Positions 11,529 to 24,896 of a DNA stretch of 64,000 nucleotides are shown here, one piece after another. The notes under the pieces were generated by a model that saw only the letters and a list, made by a program, of their open reading frames with translations, ran no database searches and was not told where the DNA came from. The translations under genes and the position numbers were made by a program. Numbering within the stretch: position 1 is the stretch's first letter; the number at the start of each line of letters is the position of its first letter. The DNA comes from Iris pallida (lineage: Eukaryota > Streptophyta > Magnoliopsida > Asparagales > Iridaceae). The DNA lies in NCBI GenBank assembly GCA_029216955.1, contig JANAVB010003400.1, forward strand, positions 11,011,654 to 11,075,653, written 5' to 3'.

Positions 11529-13771
11529 GAGTTTATGTAGTGATATTCGAACTAGAGTATCACTACAGCCTGTGATAGGATTGGAGGAATAGGCTTAGTA
11601 AGAGAGGATACTCAATCACTGTTAGGATACTTTGAGAGATTCCTGGGATGACCCTTGAGAATCTCATTTGAAATTCAATTTGAACTCCTTTTCCCTTAAT
11701 TGAGTTTGATTTTGGAGGATTCACTGTAGAACTTGAATCCTGGTGTTAGTTGATGATTTGAAATTTTTGTAGTTGTAATTTTAATTTTTTTGTGTTTGAT
11801 TTAATATCTTTTATTTTAAGGTACTCAATCACATTTATGAGAAAACTCTCATCTGTTTCTTGCCATCTAATTCTCTTGCTAATTGCTTTCCATTGAAATG
11901 AACTGTCCCCTTTATTTATTGCATCTTGCTCAACTCTTTCTACCAATCTATGTGATTGTATCCCAAACCTGACTTACTCGACATTTTCTCAAATCAAGAC
12001 TTATTGAGACCTTCTAACCTTGACCCTTGATTGATCGAACCCTAACTATATTCATCTAGTAGCCTATCTATCTCTAGGGCTGTGTTCCTAAATTATTTAC
12101 TAGATTCCTAATTAATTTTATTCCATGGGTTAATTTGATCTTCTTTAATTTTTGCATCAATTATCACGTCTTGAACTCCCACTTTCTATTCTAGATCATT
12201 GGACGTCCTTTACCGTGACTTAGATATTCAGAGTATAAAACTAGCTGTTACCTTCCAATAAACTTCACATGTAAGACCTAGACTAGCCTACCTTCATGTA
12301 GGTATTCCATGTCCCACTAAAACCCGTCTCCTTGTACTCTATTTTTTTGATATAATTTTCTGGTCAAATGGCTAAACTATAACTTCTACCATGATACTAA
12401 ATTAATTCTTATTTCAATTAGAGATCCACCTTGGCATAATTCTTTCGACCTGGCATGTGATGGTGTTCTGCTTGAATCCTTAAAATACTTAACCTTGTAC
12501 CTTACCTTGAATGCTTGACCCGATTGGTTGAGGATCTTGGACTATGTATCTTCTTTCATTATTTCCACCCTTACTTATATCTTATGCTATAAATTTATCC
12601 TTAAGTTTTACAAGCTTATCCTTTTCGAGCTTGATCATGATATATTTTATTGGGTGTACACCCACTAACATAATATCTAATCAGAACCGGCGCATGATGG
12701 TCTGATCAACCTATTGCGTTTTGGTTCGCTTTTTCATATATTAATCTACGTGGATGGAGACAGTTAAACTTGCCCTAGAATCTTGTCCGCAACAGCCTTG
12801 ACAATTCTCCTTGGAATTATTTTTAATCGCCTATGAACCTCGTATTCGTATCCAGTTGAATTAAAATTTATCATGACCTGGATCTTCATCATTGGATGCT
12901 CGTGCTCATACTTAATTTCATTGATTTCCCACCTTGCTTCATTATATCTATCTTAAAATCCAATCCCATCTGCTCCTACCTGTTCTTTATTAGTGATCAG
13001 TTTTGACCTGGTAGTTCTTTTGTTTTTGTCGATTGTTTGTTTGCTTCTTCATCACTTACTTAGGAGTAGGAGTAGGAGTAGGAGTAGCTTTAGCTATTAA
13101 TATAATTCCTTAAATAACTTCTTTTCTCAAGGATTTTCTCTTAAATAAATTAATGTATATGCTATACCTTTTTGATAGAGTAGCTCTGACCATAGAAAGG
13201 TAACCCTTTTTAGCCCTGTGATTTATTGTTCCTTATCTTCCTAGTCTATACCTATGACCAGGACTGTCCCATTTAACCTGTCCTTTACACTACTATTTCA
13301 TCATGATTTTTGGTTCTATTTAGGCCATAGACATTTCCCACTCCAAATTATGGTCACCGTAGACACGTTACCGTGACTTTTAAATTAAGAGCACAAGAAT
13401 AGTTGTTTTCTCAAAACTAATTTCACATACGTAACCTAGACATGACATACTACACCCATGACCTTAGTGTCCCACTCAGGCATACCATCGTGTGCTTCAT
13501 TTGCTTAGTACGATTTTCCTGACCCGAGGCTCCATCCTGATTTATCCCATGGTGTTACTTTTGATTTCGATTTGGATTAAGGACACCTTATGACCTAAAA
13601 CTGCCAGCTAATTTTTGGACATGACCCAGTATAGGTCTACTACCCATATTTTGCTTGTTGACCTTGTATGTTACTAGGTAGTAGCTTCGTCCCTAATTGT
13701 TGGAGGTTTGACCTAGGAGGAGTACGACCACCTAAATTTCGAGGACGAAATTATTTTAAGGTGGGTAGACT
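11529..13771 (+). other. Internal region of LARD B, with 3' polypurine region
   Basis: Non-coding; no gag or pol similarity in any frame. About 11965-12780 aligns with 19238-20280 of LARD A; the best part reads GATGGTCTGATCAACCTATTG in both. A GGAGTA repeat of four units lies near 13062. The end reads AAATTTCGAGGACGAAATTATTTTAAGGTGGGTAGAC as overlapping short motifs, a layout typical of plant Ty3/gypsy chromoviruses, with the purine tract AAGGTGGG next to the 3' LTR. Confidence 0.8.
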
Positions 13772-16700
13772 TGTAACACCCAGTTTTCTGAAATTGGGGT
13801 ATTTTTGAAATTTTATTATTTTTATTATTTATTAGTGGTATTTTAGTCATAATATGATTTTTGGGTGATTTTAGTTAAGTTAAACCATTTTCTAAGTCAT
13901 GACTTATGACTTTGTGATTTACTAGTATAACCCGAGTGTAAACCCTAGAGATTTCATAACCTAGAGATTAACCATGATCATGTGAGCCTAGCCATAGGCT
14001 TAGAACACCCAATTAGGGCTTTTTAGCCTAAAGGGTATTTTGGTAATTTTCTAGGAATTATTTGGAATTATTTGTATTTATGTGATTTATTATTATTTAA
14101 TTAGTTGATTAGTGTCATGTTAGCTTCTAACCTAGTTTAGCACTAATCTAGAGGTTAGCTACTAACCTAGAATGCTAAGGGGATAGATATTACTTTTAGT
14201 CAATGGGTGGAAATATCTTAGATTACTTTATTAGATATTTTTCCATGAAATCCTCAAAATATCTCAACCTTGGCACCAAAGTCTTTGCTTTCTCCTTGAA
14301 GGAAGGTCAAGGACACCCCCCCCCCTTGCCATGGCCGGCCATAGGGCACCCCCCTAGCAGCCACACATTCCTATATAACCCATTGTATCATTCATGAACA
14401 TCTTTACATGAATTTAATCCTAGAAAAATCACATTCCTTCAAACCTCCACAACTTGGCCATTTTTGATCCAAATCACCTCTAGTATCTTGCATTGGACTC
14501 CCCTACACTAGAGGGTACTAGTTAGGGCCTGCTATCGAGGATTTGAGGAGCTTTGGGCATCACCAAAAGAAGAGGACACCCCCCCTACTTGGTATTTTCT
14601 TGAGTTTTCACATAAATAGGTAAATACCCTCAAACCATGTTAATATTGTGTTTTCTCTTCATATTTGCATGCATCTAGGTACCAGAGAACTGTAGGTCAA
14701 GTTTGGTGAAAAATAGGATTAGTTTGGTGTCCGTATCGGACACGTATCCTAGGCTAGGAAACCTTATTTGATGAAATGCCACAAAGGATTTGTTTTTGTT
14801 AAAATGTAAAACAAAATATATTTTTGGGTAGCCCTAGACTAGTAGGTTACAACCCTAACTTACTGAGCACGTTTTCGTGCTGTGTCCGTGTCCAAAATGG
14901 ACACGAACTCACTACACGAGGCTCGCGTGCGTGCCCTGCTACCACGCTGCTCGTGCTCACTGCACAGAGCACGTCGACACGCAAAAATTGGTGGACACGA
15001 GGGGGCAATGTCTGCGAACATGCCCCCAAAATCTCATGACTTCTCGTGTCGTGTCGAGTGAGAAAACTCACTCGCACTGGTCGAGCACATCCTGTGCACG
15101 AGTGCACAGACCTCACTGACACGACCTTGTAACTTAGACACGACACAACTTGGACACTGGACCATGACACTGACACATACCCCTAGACCTACCCTACCTA
15201 CTGAAATGAGCACGAGACACAATATTGTGTGTGTCGTGTCCACGAGACGCGTGACTCACTGTACGACGTAGTGTAAACAGTGTGTATCAGTCGAGAAAAC
15301 TCGACTGATACGGTGTTCGCGCCGTGTCCTGAGGACACATGGACACCGTGCAGGCTGTCTAACACGTGCACCTACCCTAGGTGAACCTACACACGTGTGC
15401 ACGAGACCTATGGACACTTATGTCGTGTCCTACACTCGTGTGCACCTCTGTACGATACTGCACAGAGCGCAGTTTACCCGATTTAGAAATTACACATTTG
15501 GACACGTTGTGTCGTGTCGTGGTGGACTCCTAGGGACACCTACGACACGTACACACCTAGGGGCACGATTACCAACCACTGTATGGGCATCTTAGTTAGG
15601 TTTTGGGCTTGAAATCAGGTTTCCCCCTTACCTACACTGTGTTCAGTGATGAACACTGTTTACTGTGATTTCTAGTTTTCAAAATCCAATTTCAAATTGA
15701 TTTTGATGTATATATATATGTATATTTATGGGTATATATATTGTATATATGTAGTATATATGTATGTGTGTGTGTAGGTGAGTTTTTAGGGTGTATACAT
15801 GTATATACATGTGTATATACATGTATGTGTATATGTAGGTGTGTGGGTGTTTTGTGTGTGTTTGTTGGGGACTGGATTCCTGTTCCAGGAAAAATGGAAC
15901 ACCCTTCCCCCCTTCCTGTGACAGCCCCTTCACTCTCTCTCCCACTCTAATTCCCTCTCTCTAATTCTCTCTCTTACTTCTCTCTCTATAAATATGTAGT
16001 ATATATATGTTATATATAGTGAGTATATATATAGTATTTACATATTTGGTTATATTGGTGTATATAGTGGGTATGTATATTGTATATATATATTGTAGAT
16101 ATGTATATATATATATATTATGGCCTATGTATATATATATATGGTTTAGATAGTGTATGTGTCTATTGTATATATATATATAGATACCTATATGGTATTA
16201 GCCTATGGAACTTAGTTGTTAGCCTATGGCCTATGGCCTATGGCTAGTAAATCTTGATTTGACCAATAAGCCTACTAGACCTAGGTTGACTAGAGTGTTT
16301 GACCAAATGTTGACCATTGGTCAAGATTAACCTAATTACCTTGTTGATTAGTCTATGATTGACCAAAACCCTAGTTAGACTAAGGCTTGACCCTATATGG
16401 ACCCAAGTAACTAGAGTTGACTAGTTTGACCATATTAACTAGTATTTAACTACTAGACCTAGGTTGACCAAAATGTTGACCATAGTTGACCAAAGTCAAC
16501 TATAGGTCAGACCTTGACCTAATTAACCTAGAAAGGACTTAGAAGGACTTAATGACTAAGGTTTGACTAAACCCTAGATTATTAACTAATTTGGTTAGAT
16601 TTGACCTATATGTGAGTGCCCTAAGTATATAAGGGTATTGTGTGACTTGGGTTATATGAATAGTTACCTGTCAATTAAGATATGTATGGGATTAAGTGAG

Positions 16701-18395
16701 ATACTTAGAGTTGAGTCATGACTTGAGATGGAATATGGGATTAGCTTGAATGTAGGATTAAGGTTGGTATTATATATATATATATATGTATTTATATGTG
16801 GTATACTTGTATAGGTATTGGTTATACCTTAACCTTGTGGTGTAGTACCTTAGATAGTCTAGATTGACCTAGCTTGACCATGTTGACTAGTATTTGACTA
16901 GTCTGACCATTGATTGACTAAACCCTAGATAACTTAGCTAGTTTGACTAGAATGTTGACCAAGAGTTGACTTTAACCTAGATTTGACTAACCTTGACTTG
17001 TTTGACCTTGTTTGACTTTATTTGACTCAGTTTGATCCCCTGTGACCTAGTATGACTTCCTGTGACCCAGTTTGACTATTAAGTTGACCAAGAGTTGACT
17101 TTTGACCAGATTGACCTAGAATCATATAGTATGCATTGTATACTTTATTTTTACCATTGTGGATACATTGTGACTTGTATTGCTCTGATTAGGAGCCATA
17201 CACCTCTCCTCAGACAGTATATCCTCTTCAGACATTCAGTTATCAGGCGAGTACATTCTCTGACCGTTTCATACTTGTTCAGGCTTTACTTCTCGCTATA
17301 GATTACTTTACTTGATGTTGTCACGTTGGTAACACGGATTGGTACTATATGGATCTTTACATGAGATGTTACCCCCCTCGGGAGCATCGGGTACTTCATG
17401 TTACGTGTGTTTCACTTTCATCATGTACTCCTGTGCTTCCATCATGCATGTATACTCATGTGATCATGTACTCTCATGTTCACAGAGCCCTCATGTATAC
17501 TATCATGTGCACCCTTTCATGGGCCCCATGTGATATCATGTATAATAACGTAACTTGTCTCGATCCTTGTGTATTGATTGGGATAACGGGGGAGTAGAAG
17601 TGGACATGTGAATAATTCCAAAGTAGTGTAATCATGTACAAACTCAGTAGTGTAATCATGTATAAATTCTAGCCATTCACATGCCTATCTTGTACTCTAC
17701 ATCACTAGTCACTTATAGTTATCTATATACAGTAGATATTTTATTGCAGCTATCTCTTTTACAGCGTACATTTCCTTTCAGCATTTCCTGTATCTTACTC
17801 TATTGCCTGTATCGTATTTCCTAACCTGTTATGAACTGTGTGAGATGTATTGTGCTCGTTCCTGTCCTGACTGGACCTGTTGAAAATATTACAGAGGATG
17901 AGGATGAGGCCCTGGTGTCTACCTATTATGGAGCAGGACTAGATGATACTTATGTTGTGGACCCTCAGCAGGATCCACCTGCAGCTGAGGATGTTGCCCA
18001 GTAGTCTAGGCTAGTTTAGCTAGACAGTCTTTTCTGTATTATCATTTTGTCTCACATTCTGAGTTGTATTTTGAGATGTTGAGATATATAGACTCTTAGA
18101 CTTATTGCATTATGAGTTGACATTCTGGTGTTATGTTATCCTAGACACTTGGACATTTTTATCTATTCTACTGTTCTCTTTGAGTTACTGTCTATCTATC
18201 TATCTTTCATTCTTCTACCCTAGATGTGATTGAGATGTATATTGTTATGTCACCTCCATTCGGAGAGTATAAACTGTACAGGTACTTTTATATTGTTAGA
18301 TGATTGACCTAGGACAGCGTTCTACCGCCGACACTGCGGCGTAGGCTGGACATACCCACTTCTCGTGCCCTTACTCTAGGGTGCGGGTCGTGACA
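13772..18395 (+). repeat. 3' LTR of LARD B (4624 bp)
   Basis: It begins TGTAACACCC and ends GTGCGGGTCGTGACA, and is collinear with the 5' LTR throughout. TATA box at 14372, donor-like GT at 14620, GACAC block 14730-15600, TTGAC array 16257-17115, acceptor-like ACAG ending at 17894, and the acidic ORF at 17831-18004. The few differences are single substitutions and microsatellite length. Confidence 0.93.
17831..18004 (+). CDS. Hypothetical acidic 57-residue ORF in 3' LTR of LARD B
   Basis: Same frame, length and motifs (EDEDEAL, STYYG, LDDTY) as the ORF at 10937. It differs at three residues (Lys/Glu, Gln/Glu, Thr/Ala), all toward more acidic or smaller side chains. Function unknown. Confidence 0.3.
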   Translation: MNCVRCIVLVPVLTGPVENITEDEDEALVSTYYGAGLDDTYVVDPQQDPPAAEDVAQ

Positions 18396-18400
18396 GGAAG
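18396..18400. repeat. TSD of LARD B, right copy
   Basis: GGAAG, identical to 6876-6880. Confidence 0.9.
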
Positions 18401-20841
18401 TAATAATAGTGAATTTTGGTTTAAAATATTTGAAAGTTATGAAAACGATTTTTGAGAAATTTTTATTTTAAATTGTGTCCTATGATTGAGGATTTACAAA
18501 TCTATTTAGATTTGAGTTTTTTTTATAATTGTGAATTTGGATATCTAATTTCGTAAAAAAAAAATTAATTTTATGACTGATAAGGTTATTTGAAAATTTA
18601 GTTTAATGTTGGATTGCTAATATCACAAATTTTGAAATAAAATAAAAATATATTAATGATGTGATAAGGTTGTTTTGATTGATCAAATAAAGTTACCATT
18701 TAAAAGTTGTGATTATGTTGGAATGACTTAGTATGAATAGAAGTTATAATTGATGAGTGCATTAAAACATTGAGCTAAAATTTTGAGATTACTTTGTATG
18801 TGCTAGAAATTTTTGTCAGAGGAGCTATTAATTTTTGTAGAGTTTTAAAGTTATGATTGATTATGGATATTTTATATATAGATTCATGATTTATGAACTC
18901 TTGAGTTTAAAAGTTGAATTGAAAATGTAAAATTTTGAAAAAGTCAGTAGTAACATGATAAAAAAATTTGCTTTGAGATTTATGATAGTGATTTAAATTT
19001 TTGTCATGATTAAATTTAACGGCTTGGAGTGAATACAAATTTTGGTGGTTTATTTTTGAAAATTTTATTAAGAAACTTTTGGAGGAAACTTGAGTTAAAA
19101 TTTTAATGGTAGGCCACCAAGATAGCCCTAATAAGTTAGAAGTATTCCATCCAAAATGCCATGTCACTCATGACTATGATAGTAGTATATACACAAGTGT
19201 TGTTAGTCATCTACTAAGCTATGCGACAGTATTCCAATCTTGACTTACTCGACCTTCCCTCAATTCTAGATCTTTTAATTACGACCTTCTAAACCATTTG
19301 CAATTTGAATAATAATTTAATTGTTCCTTAACTGTATTCATCTAGGAGACTATCTTCTCTCCGGAATTGTGTTCCTAAATTATTTTTACTGGATTCCTTA
19401 ATTAATTTTATTTCATGCTTTAACTTGATCTTCTTTATTTTTGTGCATTAATTATCACCTCGTGAACTCCCACTTTCTATTTTAGATCTTTTGGCGTCCC
19501 ATACCGTGACTTTGATATTGGGAGTGTAAAACTAGTTGTTACCTTCCATGAAATTTTATACGAGACCTAGACGAGCTCACCTTCATGTAGATATATCATG
19601 TCCCACTAAAACACGTCTCCTTGTCCTCTATTTTCTTGATATGACTTTCTGGTCGAAATGGCTAAACTAAAACCTCTACCATAATACCAAGATACTTTCG
19701 GACTTGAATTAGAGATCTAACCTTGACTAAATTCTTTCGACCCGATATGTGATTGTGTTCTAGTTGAATTCTTAAATGCTTAGCATTGTACCTTATCTTG
19801 GTTGCTTGACCCATGGTCCCATCACACTACTAGTTTAACTCTTGTAAGTTGGGTAGAATACCTCACAACCTAACAATTCCCTTGTCCTTAGGAATCATGC
19901 TGATGAGTTCACTTAGACTAGAAAATTCAGAGGACCTTAACTTATCTAGACAACCAAGCCATAAATGAGGAAAAACTAGGACAACTGTATAGGCCCACAC
20001 TTCGGACGAGACTTGATTTTTAAAGATCTTTGACTATTTAAATTCCATCATCATTACCTCCCTTACTTGTAGTTCAACAATCTGATGCTGCTAATTTAGC
20101 CTTAGTTTTGCAAGCTTATTTCTTTACCAAGCTTGATCATGACATATTTTATTGGGTGCACCCACTAACATATTGTCTAATTAGAACCAGTGCATGATGG
20201 TCTGATCAACCTATTGCACTTTGGTTCGCTTTTCATGTATTATTCTACGTTGATGGAGACATAGTAAAACCTGCCTTAGAAAGACCAGACACTGTACTTG
20301 ATAGATAGACTCAAAGTATCTCCTTTAGTTGCCCTATCAGTTATATATACACGAAATGTAGATAGCCACCGACCGACTCATGTGGCTATATCATCGCCTT
20401 TAACTACTCCTCATTCCTCAGCCCTAGAATTGTTATCGTGCCCTCCCAATTATTCTTGAGCACTCGAGAACGATTCCAATCATTTACTTAAATCCAACTC
20501 TCAACCAAGACGATTAGTATTCAGTTTTCTCTCAGGGAACCACATATCCCAATCGTCAAATTATTTCCTTTGAACTACCGAATTCTTTGCTACTCTTTAA
20601 TTCGTGTTATCAAAATTTTGTTATCTTCACTAGCGACCCTCAATCAATCCCATAACCCTGATAAATTTTGTGTGTGTCGAATTAACAAGTTCCTAAATGC
20701 ATAGTTGTGTTGAACGCCGTTTTATCGTCTCCTCCAAAATTTAATTGTATTTTGGTTTTGACGAACTCTTCATATCCCTCAATCCTATCAACCCTATTGA
20801 TCCTAAATTTCGAGGACGAAATTCTTGTAAGTTTGGTAGGA
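18401..20841 (+). other. Internal region of LARD A, right part, with 3' polypurine region
   Basis: Non-coding, AT-rich; frames are short and lack motifs. From about 19238 it aligns with the internal region of LARD B. It ends with TTTCGAGGACGAAATTCTTG and GTTTGGTAGGA just before the 3' LTR, a poor purine tract compared with B. Confidence 0.75.
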
Positions 20842-21573
20842 TGTAAAACCCCTATTTTTTAATTATTATTTTTATTATTTTATTAGACTTAAAAATAAAT
20901 TTATACAATTTATGGTTTTATTAATTATTAAAAATGACCTTAGCCATTGTTGAGTTTTGGAGCACTAGACGACCATGACTTTTAGCACGGAAGTTGTAGC
21001 AGTGTGCCTTGACTAGTATATTAACCATGCCAGGGGAAGCCTAGCCATGGTGATGTCCAAATTAGGAAAACCAGACCAAGTTGTGAATGAACTTATTTAA
21101 ATTATTTTAATTAAATATTTTTTTATATATTGATTTTTAGATGACCCGGTTTGTCCAATTCAGCCCGAACTGGGCCCGAACCAAATTTAAGCCCATGTAG
21201 GCATGGGATGGGACCAAGGTGGCCATGTAGACATATTTTATGTACGTAAAAATATTTCTAAATTAGTTTAGAATTTTAGGTACAATTTCGAATTATTTAA
21301 TTATGTGTACAATTATTGGTATTTTATTATTAAATAATATTTTGCAACATTTTGTACAATTTTCTGGACCCGGATAAGGGTGAGCCTACCTAGACTACCA
21401 TTTATTATTTTAATATTTTTATTATTATTAAGGTTATTTTTATTATGATTAAATAGTCGTAATTAGTGATATTTAATATTATTACTAGTTGTCAATTTTA
21501 TTGTCAATTGGATATATAAAGGTATATATTTAAAGTAATATATGTATGTAGATAAGATGTAGATTTTATTTAA

Positions 21574-21653
<80 letters not shown>

Positions 21654-24161
21654 ACAAAAGTAGAATTAGAAAAGAAAAAAAAACCATAGAGTGGTCGGCC
21701 CAATGGGATGGGACCGACCACCCCAACCAAGCAAAGAAATAGCAAGGCAGCAGCAGCTCTTTGTGCGCCCAATGAAGGGGCCGACCCCCCTTTACAAAGC
21801 ATAAGTAAAAGCAGCTACATTGTGGCCGACCCCCTTCCCCCTTAATATATATACATACTTATGTATATACGTAAACCTCAAACCCAAACCCTAATTTCTT
21901 TTCTTCCTTCAATCTTCTTCCTCCTTTCCTTCCTCCTCCCCTCTCATCCCCGGCAAAGCCCTCGGACAGCCGCACCTCGCGACGACAGCAGCAACAACAA
22001 GAACAAACACCTACAACAATAACAGCTTTCAACAACAAGGTATCCGACTTCTCCATTAATTTTTTCCTTCAATTCTAATCCGATTTTAGATCCGTAAATT
22101 CGTGTAGAAAGCCCACATGACCCTCTTCGAGATCCTCCAGGTGGATTTTGACATGGCCATCCAACTTACTCGAAAAATCGAGACGAAGTTGGAGAAAAAC
22201 TATTTTTCTGGAATATTAAAAACTGTTTTAAAATACCAACTTGTCGGTCACTTTTCTTTCTGTACAATGAGATTTTGTAGAGACTAATTGAAGATAGTCA
22301 AAGACAACATAACCAAGATTGTAACGCACCTTCTGGATTCACTTTTCATCTAGTGTGTAAAAAGTTACACGTTGTTAAAGTTTCACAAAAAATTGTAAAT
22401 TCTGTTTTCAAAAAGTAGAAAAACACCCCGATACGGCGTCCATCCCGACAAACTAGGCGACGTGGTCGTGCACTATACGCATCGAAAGGCGCGTATGGAT
22501 ATTGTCGACGTGTGGGAACTGACGGAACCCGATTTCGTTGCATGTGCGCGACGAAATCAGTGCGTATCCGTCGAGATACCCCCGTATCGACCCTTTGCAA
22601 ATTAAATCACAACTTCGTGTGCACTCATCAATTCGCGACGAAACTTGCGCCATTTGACTCAAAATATTTTTCTAGTCCTGTGAGCCAAGTTTGGTTCAAT
22701 TCTGAGAAGGTTGACTGGGATGCCATTTTGGCGGGCTCACAATCCCACTCAATAGGCGATTTTGTGCACGGCCTACTGGAATCCAAAATTGGACATACCG
22801 TTGGGTTTGTCTCATCAAAACAAATGTGTAGACATGTAGTTTGACAACTTTAGAGACCGTAGATATTGGCACACATTTCGGTACAAAGCGGGTCCAACAG
22901 CGGACATCGTTTTGACCCGAAATTACGAATTTGCCCCTGTTCCAGAATTTGACTTTTGGACAGGCGTTTCCTTGGCATATCTTATATTCCAAACTCGTTC
23001 GTGATGTTTGTTGCAGCATCCAGAGTCATCGGCGGGATTTGGCTTTTCTTGCTTCGTTTATTTGTCTGTTCGAGCTACTGGATTATTCTCTTTTGCACAT
23101 AACCTCAGGCAAGATACCTTGCCATTATATTGTTTACATTCAGTCTGCATTTTATTACATATCACTGTTCATTATTTCCAGTTATTACAGTTCTTGATTT
23201 ACTACATGCTCAGTGATTATTAGTTACTTTGTTACTATCCTTTGATTGCATATGAACCTAGAGTTAGGGGACTACCGTTTGTAGTGTATTACATATATCT
23301 CGACACAGTTGTATCACGAAGATGTGTAAGATGAGTAGCATGTAGGGGTCCTTGCGTATGGGCTGATCCCCCATGTGCATGCGTTAGGGCTAACTGCTAA
23401 TAGAGGCATGTTAGGAGACTTAGCAGTTAGTAGAGGTATATGAGACATGGATGTGACTCTGTTAGGCATTGGGTGGAAAAAACAGTTCCTTAACGTATGG
23501 GTCCTTTATGCACTTTCCTATTACTGATCATGCTGGCCTCTGACATTCGAGGAATATTATACTTTGAGGTCCCTGGTATCCTGATGGGACCATACCTGAG
23601 ATTACTGCTCCTGAGCCAGATGCCCATGCGTTGGAGGTTTGTTCTTAACTGCATGAACACAGTAGTACGGTTAGATTACCTTATTGTTGTCTTGTCACTT
23701 ATTTTCTTTGTGGCATATTTTGTATTCAGTATTTATGGCATGTTCTTCCTGTATCTTGTTACGTCCCTCTGAGGACCTGGTTATCTCTCCAGGTGTGTGC
23801 TTTTATGATATTGCAGGTGTTCTAGTCGAGGTCACGATCTTCTCTATTCATTCGGAGATGACGTGTCTTGGGTCTTTCTTTGCTACTCCCGTCAAATCAT
23901 TTCCGTTTTCATGTATATTTTTCCTTACTTGTTGGTAGTGGATTTGTCTCCACCCAAAGTATTGTACAAAGACTTATTACCGTTGATTATATGATATCTT
24001 TTATTCTTCATTTGTGGATGAGATTAGATTACTCTTGGTTTACTGCATTTTACAGCTTATATATTCATACGAGGTTTCTATATATTGGAGTATACTTCAT
24101 ATATATGCAGCTGGCATGGATACGTACCTAGTCCTAAGTATTTTGGGACTACGGCGTTACA
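20842..24161 (+). repeat. 3' LTR of LARD A (3320 bp)
   Basis: Collinear with 2876-6131: TGTAAAACCCCTATT start, ...GGCGTTACA end, donor-like GT at 22040 and acceptor-like TCTCTCCAG ending at 23792. The main length difference is an expanded TA microsatellite. Scattered substitutions give a divergence of several percent by eye. Confidence 0.9.
21578..21651. repeat. TA microsatellite in LTR A (3')
   Basis: About 37 uninterrupted TA units; the 5' LTR has only a short run at the same place (near 3620). Tyr-Ile frames across it are artefacts. Confidence 0.95.
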
Positions 24162-24166
24162 CTTTC
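24162..24166. repeat. TSD of LARD A, right copy
   Basis: CTTTC, identical to 2871-2875. Confidence 0.9.
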
Positions 24167-24896
24167 ATTCAAAATCCTAACCCTAATTTAGCAAGCTTCT
24201 CCAAATTGTTTATACATCCATTTCTCATCCAAATTTTCCCAAATTAGTCTCATTTTATTCCCCTTGGAGAGGAGAAGGCTCTATTGGCTAGCTTGGGAAC
24301 ATTTGGAGCACTTGGACACTTGGAGCTTAGAGGAGATCTAGATCTAGGGATTTTTGTATTGGGAATCCATCTCCCAATTGGTGTGAGCTCTCTAAACCCT
24401 TTAAATTTTATTTCATTAGTGTAGACGCATTCATTTAGGACCCCCATTTTATTAAGATGCCATTAGAGAGGAGTTGAGGCTCTCCTCTTCCTACTTGAAG
24501 GGTTTTCCCTTTTCATTTTGATCCACATTAGGAGAAATTTGAAAATAGGACACTAGGGTTTGTAAAATTGATAAAATAGGTCATACTAGTGATTTATAGC
24601 ATGTACGTATGCTTTGGGTCGAGTTTGGATCCATTTTGAGTGCGTATCATGAGAGTATCGAATACGCACGCCAAGTGTTTGAAAAAATGATTCAAAGAAC
24701 ACCTCATTGCTCTAATTTCTGTTTTGATCTATATATTTTGTGTACATTGCTATAGACTATCTTTGGTTTGTGTATCTAACTAATAGGAATGCTTTGAGGG
24801 TAGTATCTTTGATTTGGGGTTTTGGTATTTTAGTTCACTATTCACTGTTTTGGACTTTCAGTCCATTCAATTCTGATCAGTCTTGTATAATAGTAG
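24167..24896 (+). repeat. LTR family F, fragment 2 (leader and downstream)
   Basis: This continues the leader cut at 2870 (CCTAACCCTAATTTAG, then GGAGAGGAGAAGG). A weak donor-like CAATTG|GTGTGAG lies near 24379. Its last 146 bp (24751-24896) are the left part of a 277-bp unit that resumes after the Copia insertion and is repeated at 33280. No coding capacity seen. Confidence 0.55.
24892..24896. repeat. TSD of Copia element, left copy
   Basis: AGTAG, matched at 33144-33148. Confidence 0.9.

Larger units (their letters stand above)
6881..18395 (+). mobile_element. LARD B: complete non-autonomous LTR retrotransposon with 4.6-kb LTRs, nested in A
   Basis: This 11.5-kb element has two nearly identical LTRs (6881-11501 and 13772-18395), a GGAAG duplication, a tRNA-Ile-type primer site at 11511 and a gypsy-like polypurine region ending at 13771. 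Its internal region is only 2.27 kb and non-coding, so LTRs are about 80% of its length. LTR differences are few by eye (about 1%, plus AT-microsatellite length), which indicates recent insertion. The part around 11965-12780 resembles LARD A internal DNA although the LTRs are mostly unrelated. Confidence 0.92.
2876..24161 (+). mobile_element. LARD A: non-autonomous LTR retrotransposon, interrupted by LARD B
   Basis: The element has TG...CA ends, a CTTTC duplication, LTRs of 3256 and 3320 bp, a tRNA-Ile-type primer site and a gypsy-like region before the 3' LTR (TTTCGAGGACGAAATT). Without the nested B copy the internal region is about 3.2 kb, and it shows no gag, protease, RT or integrase. It therefore fits the large retrotransposon derivative class, moved by enzymes of another element. 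The two LTRs differ by several percent by eye, more than the B LTRs, which agrees with B having inserted later. Confidence 0.9.

Noticed and set aside
21463..21802. Tyr-Ile repeat frames
   Set aside because: Translation of a (TA)n microsatellite.
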